Below are positions 1 to 13,449 of a stretch of DNA of 64,000 bases, one piece after another (positions within the stretch are counted from its first letter, which is position 1; the number at the start of each line of letters is the position of its first letter). The translations under genes were made by a program, and so were the position numbers. Source of the stretch: Alligator mississippiensis (Eukaryota; Chordata; Crocodylia; Alligatoridae); contig NC_081824.1 of the NCBI RefSeq assembly GCF_030867095.1, positions 360,487,829 through 360,551,828 of the forward strand, given 5' to 3'. The notes under the pieces are model-generated. The model was not told where the DNA came from. It saw only the letters and a list, made by a program, of their open reading frames with translations, and searched no databases.

Positions 1-2760
1 ATCATCGGGAAATTTATTTTGGGACAGATCCCTAGGGTCTTGTAACACTTTGCTGAGATTTAAAATCAAGTTCCTTTAGGATGAGAGTACTAGGGGGCTC
101 CAACTCTATTACTGATGTCAGCCACAAGTTTTAAATGCCCTAATTATCTATGGTACTAAAATGATTTTATAACATATTCTTCACAACCCAGAAGTGTAAT
201 AAGACTTTCCAAAACAGAATGGAACATTCCATTTCAAATATTCAAGTTGTCCACCATTAAAAAAAAAAGAAACATGACTGCACCCATAAATATTTCTCGA
301 AACTATTCTGGGAGGCTTTACAAATGAAGAGTACAGTCACAGAAATTAAAATTGGTTTCTAAATGACTGATTGCTCAAAAAAGAGCTTTCTTCTTCACTA
401 ACAGTCTGGCCAGCTCTACTGAAGTCATATACCCATAAATATAGATACATTCCTTTTAAGCATTCATTTGACTGAGGGCAAAATCCAGTTAGGTTTTTTT
501 CTTGCACATACTAAACAAAACAGACAGTAATCACCAGGTTATAGATAGTTTGGGGGAGTGGCGTGAAGGAAGGAATGCTCTAAACATCTTTTAGAAGCTG
601 AGCTAGTGGACAGACATGAATGCAAGCACTATGAGGTCCAAAGGAAAGCAATCAAAAGGGAACATTTTTCTCTAACCTAGTTGTTTTAACATTCACCTGA
701 GAGAGGGACTACTGGGTTATGGTCCACATTGCCATAAATACTTCTGTTTCACTTTAACCATTGGCTTCTTAATGGAAAATGTATACATAGTTCTGGACCC
801 TTGCATTCTTGGCTACCAAGCAGCCAAGATTTTGCAGGAATGGCAGGGGGAGTTCTTAGCCTATTCTATAATTTGCTGATTAGGAAACTCTCCTACAAGT
901 GGGTAATGGGGTAGGCTACAACCAAACTCTCTCACTCCCTAAGCAAGTTGTCTAACCCCACTAGATTATTAAACAAAAAGTGGGCACCATCTCCATCTAT
1001 CCTCAGAGGCAGGAGTGTATGTGGTGGAATGGAGACACCTGGCTGGGCACTGAGGAGATCAGGAGTTCCAATATTTCTGTGCTTAGCACTTCCTAGCATC
1101 TGCTTCTAAATGCCTGTAGGTTTTCTGCTCTCTCCTTTGGAAGCACCTACCATTTGCTATTGACTGAACAGAGTACTGGGTGTCTAAATTAAGTCCAGGT
1201 CAATCGCTCTTCAAAAGTCCCCAAATCTCCCCACTGATTGTGTTGGGATCCTAGGGACTTTACCCAGTTAAACTTGATCACTGTTTTATCCAAAACATCT
1301 TGAATTTAGTTGTTGGGAGAACCCAAGTGCAAGGGCCTCTAAGACCAAACTGGTACGGCCCTGACTAACTGGAAGATGGCAGTATTTTAACTTCAATAAA
1401 TCACACTGGGAAAGTTTCTCTTCCATCTAAGTCCAAATGCAGATGCTGTAATCAAAATGTGTGAAACTAATGGAAATGGCATTGTGCTGAGCAAACAAGA
1501 ATATTTTATTACAATATATGCTTTACTCTTGGCTAGATTTTTGTCACTAGCTAACCTATAAGTGCCTTGTCTAAAACCACCCATAAGCTAGTCTTTCATA
1601 AATGTACTGAAACTTCATCTCTTTTCTTTTTTGAATAAAACTCCAGTATTTATTCCATTTGTAAGAACTTTTGCAGAATCCTGAACCCACACAGGGAGAT
1701 TTAATAAAAAAGTAATCAGGCCTCTTAATTTTGGCTATGTTTTTATAACCCTAACTACCATAAACTCTGATGCTTTTTCCTGGCATTAACGTTCATAGTA
1801 TTTTTCCCCTGAACTAATGCATTTGGTATTTTAAATTAACATTAATCTTATGCTATTTGATATAATTATAATTCAAAACTTAACTATTTTTTAATATTTC
1901 CAAAAAAATAAAATTATAGAAAACAAGGCTGGAAAGAACTTCAAGATATCACCTACTCTAACCCCTTACCCAAGACAGAATCATCCATATTTAAACCATC
2001 CTAGTCTATATGATCATAAAAACTTCCAAGGATAGAGATTCCACAGCCTCTCTAGGTAAACTATGTCCTAAATAAGTAATTATTTTAAGAAAATTAGCGG
2101 TAAAGTTTAGTTGCTATTACTTACATTAATTAATTTGTAGATCTTGATTGTTATTATATGGCCTATGGCCTAAAATTTCAGGAGTAACTAGTGATTAAGT
2201 CAAAGGGTCATTCTGTTTTTAAGGAAATAATGAGCACTCACCTGTAACTATTATGTCTATAACAGACTAAATACTAATAACTGGATATGGCACATATCCA
2301 AAAATTAAGAGGCTGTCAGAAAGTACTTTGTATGAGCTTCAGTGGGAAGGCTGTGTGGGCATCAAGGGGGACATGAGATTGTCAGAATGGTAAATAAGCA
2401 TGTTTATATGCAACAACAAAAAATGAAGTTACCTAAAAATGAATGGATTCCATTACATACTTGAAACTCACCAGATTCAGTCAGGTTCACTGATGTTTTC
2501 AAAACTTAAGTGATCTGCAGAACTAACTAGCTAAATTCCTAGATTCATTTGAATATGAAATTCAATATGAAACTCACAATGTACCTCCTCAGGTACATCA
2601 ATATGACAATAAATAGGTATATACTTGTGCATAACAAGAATCTCACCTAAACAAAGAATGGATTTCTTACTAGTTGCTCTATCTATGCAGCTTTAAAAAG
2701 CCCTTTATTGTACTCTACAGGCCCATTATTGAGCCCCTGCATAATACATACTCATCCCAT
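1..2760. other. AT-rich unique DNA without recognised genes
   Basis: I see no protein similarity, no RNA gene and no clear repeat in this stretch. The open frames are short and of random composition. It reads as intergenic or intronic DNA. Confidence 0.5.
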
Positions 2761-2766
2761 TCATAA

Positions 2767-3033
2767 CCAGGGATACGGGGGGGGGTTTATTTGAAAAAAT
2801 CCCCATTTTTCAGATTGTAAAAAAGTAATCCAAAATCTACATTTTTCCATCATTAAAATGAAATGTCACTGATACAAATATAGATATATCTATCTATGTA
2901 TCTAGATAGATACATATAGATATAGATATATAGTGCTGTTTCATTTTAATCATGGTAAAATGTGGATTTTGGGTTACTTTTTTATATCTGAAAAATGGGG
3001 ATTTTTGTAATCAGAACAATCCAGGATTCCTTT
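2767..3033. mobile_element. Foldback MITE-like element, CCAGGGAT family, copy 1
   Basis: The element begins CCAGGGAT and ends with a decayed form of ATCCCTGG. Its two arms are reverse complements: the left arm has ATCCCCATTTTTCAGATT, AAAAAAGTAATCC and CATTTTTCCATCATTAAAATG, and the right arm has the same motifs inverted. The loop is a TATC/GATA-rich microsatellite (about 2880-2935). The hexamer TCATAA flanks both ends (2761-2766 and 3034-3039), which looks like a 6-bp target-site duplication. There is no coding capacity, so it would have been moved by another element's enzyme. It may belong to the crocodilian MITE-like family Chompy, which I cannot verify here. Confidence 0.75.
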
Positions 3034-3039
3034 TCATAA

Positions 3040-4158
3040 CACACATATATTAACTGTTATTTTACCAGCTAAATACTAGTAAAAAGCCTACAAACATAAG
3101 CTTGCAGAGAAAGGAGAGGATCTCTCCCTTTCTTAAATTGTTTTATATTTAAATACTTAGGAGCTAGTATGAAGTTTCAAGGAACAATATAATTTTTGTG
3201 TTCTAATCCTTTTGCTCTTTGAAAAGGCATTTTTATGGAAGGGTTAGGAAAATTGTTACCTTTTTTTTGACCCTCATCCCAAAGATCTTTATATTTAAGC
3301 TGCCCAAGGTCAAAATGCAAGCTGTTTTCAGTTTGCTGTTAGAAATAAATGATACCCAGGGGAGCAAGTACAGGATAAAACTATGTGCACAAATTACTAA
3401 TTCTGTCTTTGACAAAGCCACCCAAACAGCACATGGGTTTCTGCCTTTTCCTTAACTTATCCTTTAGCCTGAAGCAGGGAAAGTAATGACATCACAATTA
3501 CTAACCTGAACCAGATTTGAGAAATCCTTGGAAGGTTGACTATATGTCATTTCAGAAGAAGAAAAACCACATCAGTGAAGGTTGTTGATTATCTAAAAGC
3601 TGAATTTTGAATTTAAATAATAATAATAATAATGTCTTGCATCAAAGAAAGCTCCTAAATGCAAAAAGAGCAACCCAAAGTCCTGCCCTGTAGCATGCCA
3701 AAAACCTGTGAGGTCTTTCCATTACTTACACCAAAATTCAATATGTATCCATAATAAACTGACAAAATAGGCCACTTTTGTAAATCAAACAACAAAATAG
3801 GCATATTTCACGAGCTCATGAAACTATACAAATCTAGGCTAATAAAATAGTGGTTGACCTTGTACAATACCATACCAGAGGCTGTAACATTTAATATTGT
3901 GATATGTTTCATGAAGCAGCTTCATTTGCTGTTTGGCATTGGATGTTTAAAGCTTCCTATTGCACAGCTTCATGCTGCACATTCAGTACCTATCCATTTA
4001 AAACTCATTACGAGTTTAAGGGGCTCAGAATTACCCAACAGAAACATATCCCCCATAAGCAAAATCAACAAAATGGATTGGCTAATTCTCCAAGAATAAA
4101 CTTTAGCAATAATTCCCTTTGAGACCAGCATGTAAAATCATAAGTTTCTAATGGATCA
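3040..4158. other. AT-rich unique DNA without recognised genes
   Basis: Nothing gene-like is visible. A short (AAT)n run lies near 3614-3634. The small open frames at 3219-3455 and 3854-4122 overlap one another in different frames and resemble no family I know. Confidence 0.45.
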
Positions 4159-4245
4159 CCATGGATTCTGGTTTTCTCTGATAAAAAAAAAAAAAGATAT
4201 ATCCCTAATTTTTTAGTTAAAAAAAGTAACCCAAAACCCATATTG
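4159..4245. mobile_element. Foldback MITE-like element, CCAGGGAT family, truncated copy 2
   Basis: Only the left arm is present: CCATGGATTCTGGTTTTC, CTCTGATAAAAAA and AAAAAAAGTAACCCAAAA match the left arms of the copies at 11162 and 33101. The right arm is missing and the sequence runs into a short GT run and then unique DNA. Confidence 0.6.
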
Positions 4246-4810
4246 TTCCAGTGTGTGTGTGTGCACAGAGATAAGGGATATTTTCCATTCACCATGCTGC
4301 CAATGCAAACTTTTGCATAGCTTCTGCACCCCACAAACTGTTACCATTTAAAAAGGGCAGGGACTAATACAGATGGACTGCAGAATTTACAGTGATAAAA
4401 GGACAAAGACAGAAGACAGACCACACAGGAATGAGTTTTAGAGATTTCTGCTTACCATACTATTGTAGTTCAGATAATCTGTACTGAGAGCTTGTTCTGG
4501 TAATAAATGGGCCAAGGTTGAGGGCCAAAAATAGTCCTTCTCTTGCCTATGGACTACATTTCTCTCTTGGCCCTCTTATTCTGTAGACATGATGGCCTAA
4601 TGGATATTTCACAGCAACATTCTGCTTATGGTAGCTTTTTTTCCTGGGGCAATGGGGAATAACTGATTGGTTGGAATAATGTTGGCTGATACCAGGAAGC
4701 TGTGGAAAATCTTTAGGTGCAACCTTAAGCACAGTGAAGTCACTAGCATGATTCCCAGACACTTAAACAGGATCAGGATTTCTTCCTGTTTCTTTCAGAT
4801 CTTGGGTAAC
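4246..4810. other. Unique DNA, nothing recognised
   Basis: A short GT run follows the truncated foldback element. No coding or repeat similarity is recognised up to the CR1 that starts near 4811. Confidence 0.4.
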
Positions 4811-5217
4811 AAGATTTCATAGATTTCATAGATTTCATAGACATTAGGGCTGGAAGGGACCTCGGAAGATCATCGAGTCCAGCCCCCCGCCCAAAGGGCA
4901 GGAAGTCAGCTGGGGTCATAGGATCCCAGCAAGATAAGCATCCAGTTTCATCTTGAAGGTGTTCAATGTAGGCGCTTGAACCACCTCCGGTGGCAGGCTG
5001 TTCCAGACCTTGGGGGCTTGGACAGTAAAGAAATTCTTCCTTATGTCCAGCCTGAAACAATCTTGTAGTAGTTTGTGACCATTCGACCTCGTCATCCCTT
5101 GGGGTGCTCTGGTGAACAAACGTTCCCCTAGATACTGGTGATCACCCCTGATAAACTTGTAGGTGGCCATCAGATCACCCCTGAGCCTGCGCTTTTCCAG
5201 GCTAAAGAGCCCAGTGG
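4811..5217 (-). mobile_element. CR1 LINE, 3' end fragment
   Basis: This is the 3' terminal piece of a CR1 non-LTR retrotransposon in reverse orientation. Its minus-strand frame (5170-4916) gives the usual CR1 ORF2 C-terminus, with FIRGDHQYLGERLFTRAPQG, then RLDIRKNFFTV, KVWNSLPPEVV and LDAYLAGIL before the stop. The 3' tail consists of three ATTTCATAG units at 4812-4840. It is truncated well downstream of the reverse transcriptase domain, as is usual for CR1 copies. The frame is open, so the copy is fairly young. The same subfamily occurs at 58081. Confidence 0.9.
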
Positions 5218-5239
5218 AGCAGGTCAGCCAGTCTGGCTG

Positions 5240-6820
5240 AGAAAAGCCTCCTCCCTAGGATCCCTAAAGGATCCCTAAGATCCTTGAAGACAGTAATAAA
5301 ACCAACTTTGTTACTCTTCCATTGAATCAGCACTTTATTATATCCTCATTGCAGGACTTTTCTCCATTACTGCTTATACCTTCATACTGCATATGGCACA
5401 TAGCAAGGTGCTTCCAGGATCCTGTACTGCATATAGCATCTAAACAACCATAATTCTAATTGACTGTAATAATAATTCTATTTGTGTAGAAATTTCAGGA
5501 TCACACAATGTATATGCACTGTGTAAAAAAACTAAGTGGAATAATTGTGGTAATAGTGGTTTATAGGTGCTTCCTTACTTAGACTGCAGAGAGTGGGTAT
5601 TGGGAGATGGTACCTCAGTTAAGTTAGTTAGAGATAGACAAAGGGATCTGCAGAGGTTACCTAGTGCTCCACACTACTTGTTTAGTTCTTCTAATTCATT
5701 GTATGCATCTATTTAGTGAACCTGGTAATTACTACAAAAATAGCTGATCCTGAATGGAAAGGAACAGAAAACTCTTTACATTACCTTCTTCCCACAGCAC
5801 CTAAACGAGGATGAATTAATTATATTTGAAAAAGTCATTTACAAATGGCATACTGTATATTGTGCAATCACAAAATGCACTATATTCTTTCTTGCATGCA
5901 CATATTGGATTTTTCTAAACCATGGAAAATAAATATAAATGATTTTGTTTTCACAACTTTAATGAAGATTTGATAGCTTTGGCAATATGAAAGCTAACAT
6001 CTTTTCTTGTTTCTCTGTCTCATAAATCTTGCTGAGGAAGATGTAGTTACTTCAGTACAATGTTGATTTTTATACTGTCTTTTGGGCTTGGTATAATGAG
6101 TTACAAAAATCATATTGATCTCATACTAGCTAGATAAATCTTCTGTGACCTTGTCTTTTCTTTGTGAGTTTGTTTTTGTTGTTGTTATTGTTTGCCTTTG
6201 CTTTATTTATTTATTTTATTCATCTTTTCTAGAGTAAACCACATTTTGTACACAAAGTGATTCAGGCAGAGTAAGAACAAAAATATACATGTTGCTGCAA
6301 TTCCTAGAAAAAATTTCCCAGTAAAGACCCTTCAAAGTCAAGTAGCCTTTGTTATTCAGCTGTGCAATTCTTCCTCCTACTCTGATAGTGATTTTCCCTC
6401 ATCCCTCTCTTTTCTCCCTTTCTGGAATGAGTTTTTAGGAGATAGTTGAATAAAAAGAAGAAGAGGCACTTTGATTCTATCTTGTATAATAACCATACTT
6501 TGTACTTCCATAGTGAATCTTGTACAATGAATTCAGCCTCAGAAAACCTCAATGTAAGGAGGAGGGAATACTATTCTTGTTGAGGAAGTTTATAATAGAG
6601 AAACTGGAAGGTTATGTTTGACCAAGGTCATACAGCCAGGTTCCAGTCTTGCTACTTTATCTATGGAAATAGACCTCCTACATCTGTGCAGAATCCCAAT
6701 GGAGTCAAAGGGACTCTGATACAACAAGCTGCCCCCACAGCTCTAACTGAAAGGTCTGTGGATCCAAAATTCTGTTGCAGATGGAAACAAAGTCAAGCAT
6801 TTGCCTCGGATGGGTTGTTC
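5240..6820. other. AT-rich unique DNA without recognised genes
   Basis: A short imperfect tandem of AGGATCCCTAA lies at 5257-5285, and a T/TTG-rich stretch with TTTA units lies at 6160-6225. No gene is recognised. Confidence 0.45.
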
Positions 6821-6878
6821 TTGCCTTGAGCAGGAGGTTGAACTGGGAGACCTCCTGAAGCCCCTTTCAAAGATTCCT
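6821..6878 (+). repeat. Possible old CR1 3' tail fragment
   Basis: The string GCCTTGAGCAGGAGGTTGAA followed by GACCTCCTGAAGCCCC matches the untranslated 3' end common to CR1 elements, which runs 'gcagggggttggactagatgacctcctgaggtccc'. The fragment is short, with no octamer tail left. Confidence 0.45.
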
Positions 6879-6884
6879 TATGGT

Positions 6885-7630
6885 GCCACTAAACCTAGAT
6901 TTCCTTCCACAAGCCTCCATATTATGCAACTTCCCTTCCACCAATTCATCCAAAAACAAGTACTGCTTTCCATACTCCTCAGACAATAGTTCTCTTTTTC
7001 CCTCTAAACAATGAAACTGTTTTTTAACACAGCATAATTCAGTTTAAAAAAAAAATCAGCAGTTAGATGTTTTAAACAGTGACTTGCAGATTGTGCACTA
7101 TATTGAACATCTTAAGCCACTTCCTTCCCATACTCAAGTAACTCATCCCTTACTCTGCAGCAGTCTTGCCTGCATTTGATCCTACTGAAATTTCCATATA
7201 AAACATAATGCTAAACATCACATTACTGTGTGTACAAATTTGTTGCATGACAAAGCCAGTAGAACTGCAGGAAGAACCAGGAGCAGACATAAGTCTGAGT
7301 GAGTTGTGCTATGACGTAGAACAGACGCCCATATGTCCTTTTCCATCATCTCCTTCTTCTAACCTCATAGTATTTTTTTAACTTCTTTTACTTGCATCTT
7401 ACCTTCACTCACTGGGGAACTTCTCATGATTTCTACTGTTTCTATAATGATATTTTGGAACCCCACAATTGGTTTTCTCCAGAAGGTGGTAACCAGCTCC
7501 ACCTCCTTTAAATGGGAGAATGAGCAACAAGCAACATTTCTTGTCAGAGGTTTTGATGCTACAATATTTTTTTACCCAGTAAGGGTATGATTTGACCTTT
7601 CCACATTATCCATACAGATATCCATCCAAA
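6885..7630. other. Unique DNA, nothing recognised
   Basis: No coding, RNA or repeat signal is recognised between the CR1 tail remnant and the CR1 fragment that begins near 7632. Confidence 0.4.
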
Positions 7631-7631
7631 G

Positions 7632-8032
7632 GGACCTGGGCCTCTTTAGCCTAAAGAGAAGGTTGAGAGGGGATTTGATAGTAGCTTACCACTATATCAG
7701 AGGAGTGCATCAGGAGCTCTATGAACAACTGTTCACAAGGACCCCCCTGGGGAAGACCAGGACCAGTGGATATAAACTCCTGGAAGGCCACTTCAGGCTT
7801 AATACCAGCACAAATTCCTTCACAGTCAGGGTGTCCAGACTGTGGAATAAACTCCCTCCAAAGGTGGTGCAGTCACCTACCCTGGAGGTTTTCAAGAGGA
7901 GACTAGACAGTCACCTCGCTGGGGTCACCTAACCCCAGTTGTCTTCCTGCCTAGAGCAGGGGGGAGGTGGGCTGGACCTGATGATCTGCAAGGTCCCTTT
8001 CAGCCCCTAATAATCTGTGAATATATGAATAT
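7632..8032 (+). mobile_element. CR1 LINE, 3' end fragment
   Basis: The plus strand encodes the CR1 ORF2 C-terminus (7663-7932): KRRLRGDLIVAYHYIRG, then EQLFTRTP, KLPPKVVQSPTLEVFKRRLD and SHLAGVT before the stop. The usual 3' untranslated tail follows, 'tagagcagggggg...ctggacctgatgatctgcaaggtccctttcagcccc', with a decayed octamer tail. The 5' part is missing. The last domain is still open, but the tail is degraded. It belongs to a different CR1 subfamily from the copy at 4811. Confidence 0.88.
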
Positions 8033-8033
8033 A

Positions 8034-11000
8034 AATAATCACATATATTGACTACAAAAATAGCCAAATAATACTAAGAAATAGAATATGTTTTAATGTT
8101 ACAGTTAATTTATATTTGTCCTTCTAAAAACATAAAATCAAAAACCTTGATCAAGATAAAGTCAAATCCTCCTTTCAATACCCACGTGCAGATTGACAGC
8201 TATAGATAAGATGTAGGTATGTATAAAATAATTCTACACTTTCTTTTGGTGACATTTTAACTTCTTTCCTCTCTGCAAGCTTCATTTTTATCCTTGCAGA
8301 CAAGGCTTGAAAATAATGGAACATTCTCTTGAATTTCCTGTTTCAATTTTTTCTAGCGATAAATGTTTGAGCCTGGGGCAATGACAATGAGAATAAAGGA
8401 GTCTTTTAATGTGCACTTAAGGCAAACTCATCCAGAGCAAACAATGCTCTTATAGCATCTTTATTTTCAGAAACAAAACCACAAACACTTTTAAGCAGCT
8501 TTATTGGAAACATTTTATGCCATTTTGACTTATGACTCATTAAAAATCACCAGCTTTACTGCTATTAGAAGTAAACTCCATCTTTACAAATGACTATTTC
8601 TATTTGCTTAGATGACTTTGGTAAAAGAATATAGAGAAGCTAAACAGTTTTGCAATTAATAACTACTTATTGATATACTCTTGAGATACTGACATTGTAC
8701 AACCATGAAAAGATATGGAGAATGTTGTTAGTGTTCAAAGTAAAAAAAAAATTAAACGGTACAGCCATTGTCAGCTTCCCAAGCATAATACCAGTCAGGA
8801 GACTGCATTCCTTTAAAATGCCAGATCAGGTTCGTTACTTAATAATTGTCTGTTGCACTGAACAGAATTCACACAAGTCAAAAATGCTATAATACAGATG
8901 GATCTGGCTTTTATTTGTACAATTTGTTAAGTTGGCAAGCTGAAGACTGAATGTATTACAACTGAAATTATGTACCTTAACAAAAACTCATTCACTGTTT
9001 TTTCATTGGGATGCATTAATTATTTCTCCTGCAGTCAGATACCTATGGGCAGATACACACAGAACCTTATTGATTTCATTAAATTCAACAAGGCTACATG
9101 AGCAAAGGAACGACTCACACAGTCTGACTGCAGCATTGGGACTAGAATATTTTTACTGTGCATCTTCTCTCCCAAAAGGTGATTAACAATAATTTATGAT
9201 AATTTATTTTAATAATGTCTTACTTGACTCAGTCTTGATCGAAGCACACACTTTTTACAGCTTTGAATACATAGGCTGAACCCTATACCTAGGGCATAGG
9301 GCATACTTAACTTTTGAACAGTTTCATATTTTCAAATGTGTTCTTTCATTTGTATAATTTGTTGTATTTACAATTTTCAAGGTGCATATAAGTTTTTGTA
9401 CCTTTCAAATCTCCAGTGAGATCAATGAAGCTCCAGGAACAAGCAGTTCAGTCTCATGATGTCAATTGTAGGATTGGGGCCTTTGTATTCTGTTTATTTT
9501 GTTTTTATTAATCAACAGAGATAAAACAGGGCAGCTCTATACTCTGGGCAGTGGCAGAGCACAGGGCAGCACCAACTGCTGTGCTGCCACCAATAGCAGT
9601 AAGGCTAACCACCAGATACAGCGATGGCAATTTTTTCATTCACCTCCCAAAAGAATTGCCCAGGCCTGCTGCCCAGTTACCCCCCTCTGTTATATTACTC
9701 TGAATCAAAAACACAAAGATTTCTTAATAGTATACCAATTGTACTAATCTTGGAGTGGAGGAGACATGAAACTATAAATTCTAGCAAAAGCTATAGGCTA
9801 TATTTTCCTAAAATAAGGAAGTCATTTTTTCCAGTTCATTCCTTTAAAAAAAAGTCTCTGAAGGGTAGAGGATTTTGATTACTATATAAAACTAAACAAT
9901 GCTTATTTTATAAATACTCCAAACCAAGAAGTAAACCACAATCTGGTAAAGTGGTTGAGCCAGAAGTAATACTGTATCTATCTTTTAGAACTGAACTAGT
10001 ACATAAATTCAGAATCTCCCCTTTATGTTGTAAATTTATAACCAACTTCTTTGTTCTCATTCTGATGTGTAAACTGTTCACTACTATTGTTTTGCATACA
10101 AATTAGTCCTTCAGCAGACATATATCAAATATTGTAGCCCGTGGTTGGAGCTTGTAAACATGCATATAAATAACGATACCATAAGTTAAAGTTACGGAAG
10201 ATGGAGTTCTCAGTCGACTCTCATAACATAGAGTTTCACTCCTAATATTCATCTTTTCAAGTTTTGCCATTCCTTATATTGAGAATTATGCTATGAAGTT
10301 ACACATGTGGCATTAGGCAGTCTAACAATAATCTGCACCCAATATCAAAAGAAGATATGGCATTAGTAAGGATGCTGTCATATAATACATAACCAAAAAA
10401 TGATCTCATGATTTTCTCCCTGTAGATTTTGCCAGAGAGGTCTCCCTGGGACCACTCTGGGTCCAGTCCTTTGGTTATTGTACAGGGCCTGACTGCAATG
10501 CTGAGCCATGTTTAGTTACACGAGTAGCCACAGTGAAGCCACAGTATAAATATTACGGATATGCCAATATAATATTTATGTGATGGGATGTTTTAGGCCT
10601 TCATTTGTGCTTGTAAAAGTGAAAGGCATAATTTTATAGATGCAAAGTACAATAAATAAAATGTAAATATTGCAGAATTGGTCTCTCAAATTCTTAACAG
10701 TTAGTGACTGTTTTGCCTGAATTAGCACATAGTTAAAAATGAACTAGGCAGTTCACAAATTGAAACCATAATTATAAGAAAATAGCCTCCATTACATTTT
10801 ATTTCAAACATCTGTTTATTAAATGCTGCTTTGCTGTGTATAACTGAATAGCTTACTACTGAATGTCTGTAATATTTCTGGGTGTCACATGGAGAAGCTG
10901 CTTGTTTCTTACTCAGTCTTAAAAGTAAGATGCATTCATGGATTTTCAGGACTTGAACAGCATGGAATAGACTCACACTCAGGCAACAAGTTCAGTTAAA

Positions 11001-11160
11001 CAGCTAACAGGTGGAAGACAATCTAACCCTCTTCTTTACTACAACAAAAAACTTTGAACGGGGGAGGGAGCAATTCTCTTTTTAAACCTTTGAAATATCA
11101 TGCCAGCATTACATAAACAAGAAGAAGAAAGGGGTAGATCCACAAAAAGCCTTAGACATC
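8034..11160. other. AT-rich unique DNA without recognised genes
   Basis: About 3 kb with no recognised coding sequence, RNA gene or dispersed repeat. The small open frames at 9499-9878 overlap each other and carry no recognisable motif. Confidence 0.45.
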
Positions 11161-11161
11161 A

Positions 11162-11336
11162 CCAGTGATCCTGGTTTTCTCTGATAAAAAAATGCTTGTT
11201 TTTTATATCTATATAAAAGTAACCCAAATGCACATTTTTCTTCCATTTTCATCATGGAGAAATGTGGATTTTGGATTACTTTTTTATATCTGAAAAATGG
11301 GGATATTTTTAAAACATAGAAAACCAGGATCCCTGG
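11162..11336. mobile_element. Foldback MITE-like element, CCAGGGAT family, copy 3
   Basis: Both arms are present. The left starts CCAGTGATCCTGGTTTTC and the right ends GAAAACCAGGATCCCTGG. The internal CACATTTTTC...ATGGAGAAATGTG motifs are mutually inverted, with almost no loop, unlike copy 1 with its GATA-rich loop. The flanking hexamers ACATCA and ACGTTG agree at three positions and differ only by transitions, so a 6-bp duplication is possible but not shown. Confidence 0.78.
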
Positions 11337-13449
11337 ACGTTGCTCATTATATGCTGCAAGGCCTAGCAAAATCTACAGTCCTTCACCGAGCACCTTAGGT
11401 TAGTATTAAGGATTCCTGTACCCAGTTATACTCACATGCAGCTGAGAAGTCCTGGACTAAAAATGTGCAGTGTTTGAGCTACTTTGAGTTTTCATGGTCA
11501 ATCTTCATACTTTTTTTTTTCTTTTAATACTTGTATCATCCACTGTTCTCACAAATTTAATTTTTTTAAGTGAATATGCCCATGCACGCTCCTATCCAAC
11601 TGCTTTCTTTTCATTGTTTCGAAAAAATAAGCACCAAGAGGAATAAGATCACCCTCTGGTGACAGGCAGATACAAACCACCCCTTTTCACCTTCCACATG
11701 GACAATGGGAGGGAAAGTACATTAAAAAAGGCACACACCCTAACTTCTTGATGTACTCTCCTTCCACAGTCTCTTCCTTACTGGCAATTTGATCAAGTCT
11801 GCCTCCCAAAAAGATGGTTGGAGATTATGATCAGTAAATCTAAAAATTAGTAAATCATATATTTATTTTTGTTTGAGAATATCACCCCAGAGATGGTAAT
11901 ATGGAGCTTTCATACATCCTAATACAACCTGGGACTAAATTGGTTTTGAGACCTTTAAATATTGTTTATTATTATCATATTACTTCTGTGTAAATTGAAC
12001 AATATGTTATTTCAAATCCCAGCTGCAGTGCTGGCTTAGTTTGGTTTGGACAGGAAAGTGGAACTTGCATACAGCAATGTAGTAAGTGAAAAAAATGTGT
12101 TGGCTTTTCATTTCCAGACTTTTACAGTTTTAGGGGTTTGAATTGTTTTTGCAGTAGAAGATTTATCCAGGGGAAAATATAATGTGTCATGTTGGCTCTA
12201 TTAATATATATTCTCAGTTATTTCCCAAATTTTTGATTCTGACATTTACATAAAATTTTCATATATAAAAAGAAAGTAGTAAAATAAGTTATTATAGTTC
12301 AAGTGAGAGGCTTGTTTCCCTAATATTATACAGTTGTGAATAATGTCTAGTGTACCATTGACTGTTCCTGTGACTAAAAGTTCTTAACACACTTTCCTGG
12401 ACAGAACACTAAAGATACAAGCAGCAGAATCCAATGAGTAACAGTGCAATAGAGTCCAACATTAGAACTATCATGAAAATAAAACAAATTGCTAAAAATG
12501 AAATTGAAGTAGGGCAGTGGGTCATATAGTACAACCTCAGGGAATATATTCTAGGCATAGAGAACAGCATGCAAAATAGCAGAAATGCCACTTTCCCCAC
12601 TGAATGACTATAATTCCAGCCACATAGTATCCTCCTAGGCTTAGATTTGTAAAAATGGTTTTATGAAGGACACTAATTTAGGAATAATGCAAAATAGCAT
12701 GAACAAGCCCATATCACCTCTACTCTGATCACTATACTTTACAAGAGACTATCAGGAAAAATATTTAATAAACATCTGAAACTAAGAATTAGATACAATT
12801 AGGGTGACATGCTTTTTATACTCTGAATTTATGAAGAGTTAACTTCATTTCCCAGAGCACATAATAACAGTTATTGTAGCTTACACTTATTAAAACCCAG
12901 TGATCCCAGATTCCAGGAGTCAGGACCAAACAACTGTGGTTTGTCCTACTTTAGGGAAACTAGAATCTTAGCTTATTAAAGATGCAAGACTATTAGGAAT
13001 AAAGCTATTATTTATGTTTATGTGGTGCACAGCAGAACCCAAGATGTGCAACATGAGAAAAGAAGCAATCACCATTTTACCTATAGGAAATATTCTATAT
13101 TTCATCTCCTATTATTGCTACCTTTTAGTATTTGTTGCTGTTTTATTTTTTTGTTGGGGGGAGGGGAGGGGAGGGGAGGAGTTAAGACTGCTGGATTTTC
13201 TTTTTGTTTAAAATGGGGAATATAATAAAGTGGCATCAGCAAGCAATATACGTCCTAATTAGCATTAACAAAGAAGATTCTAAAGAACTGGAGGGAGCCA
13301 GATACAATTATTTATCAAACATCTCTTTAAGAAATAGTATATTATATGGAATTATTGCTTGTGGAGTTAAGATGTAGAACTGTAACTCTGGTTTGACTCC
13401 CAAGATTGCTACTGATTTCATCTGTAACTGGACACAACTCAATTTGGGG
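11337..13449. other. Unique DNA without recognised genes; short G-rich tract
   Basis: No gene is recognised. A (GGGGA)n tract at 13156-13180 could form a G-quadruplex on the plus strand. Confidence 0.45.
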
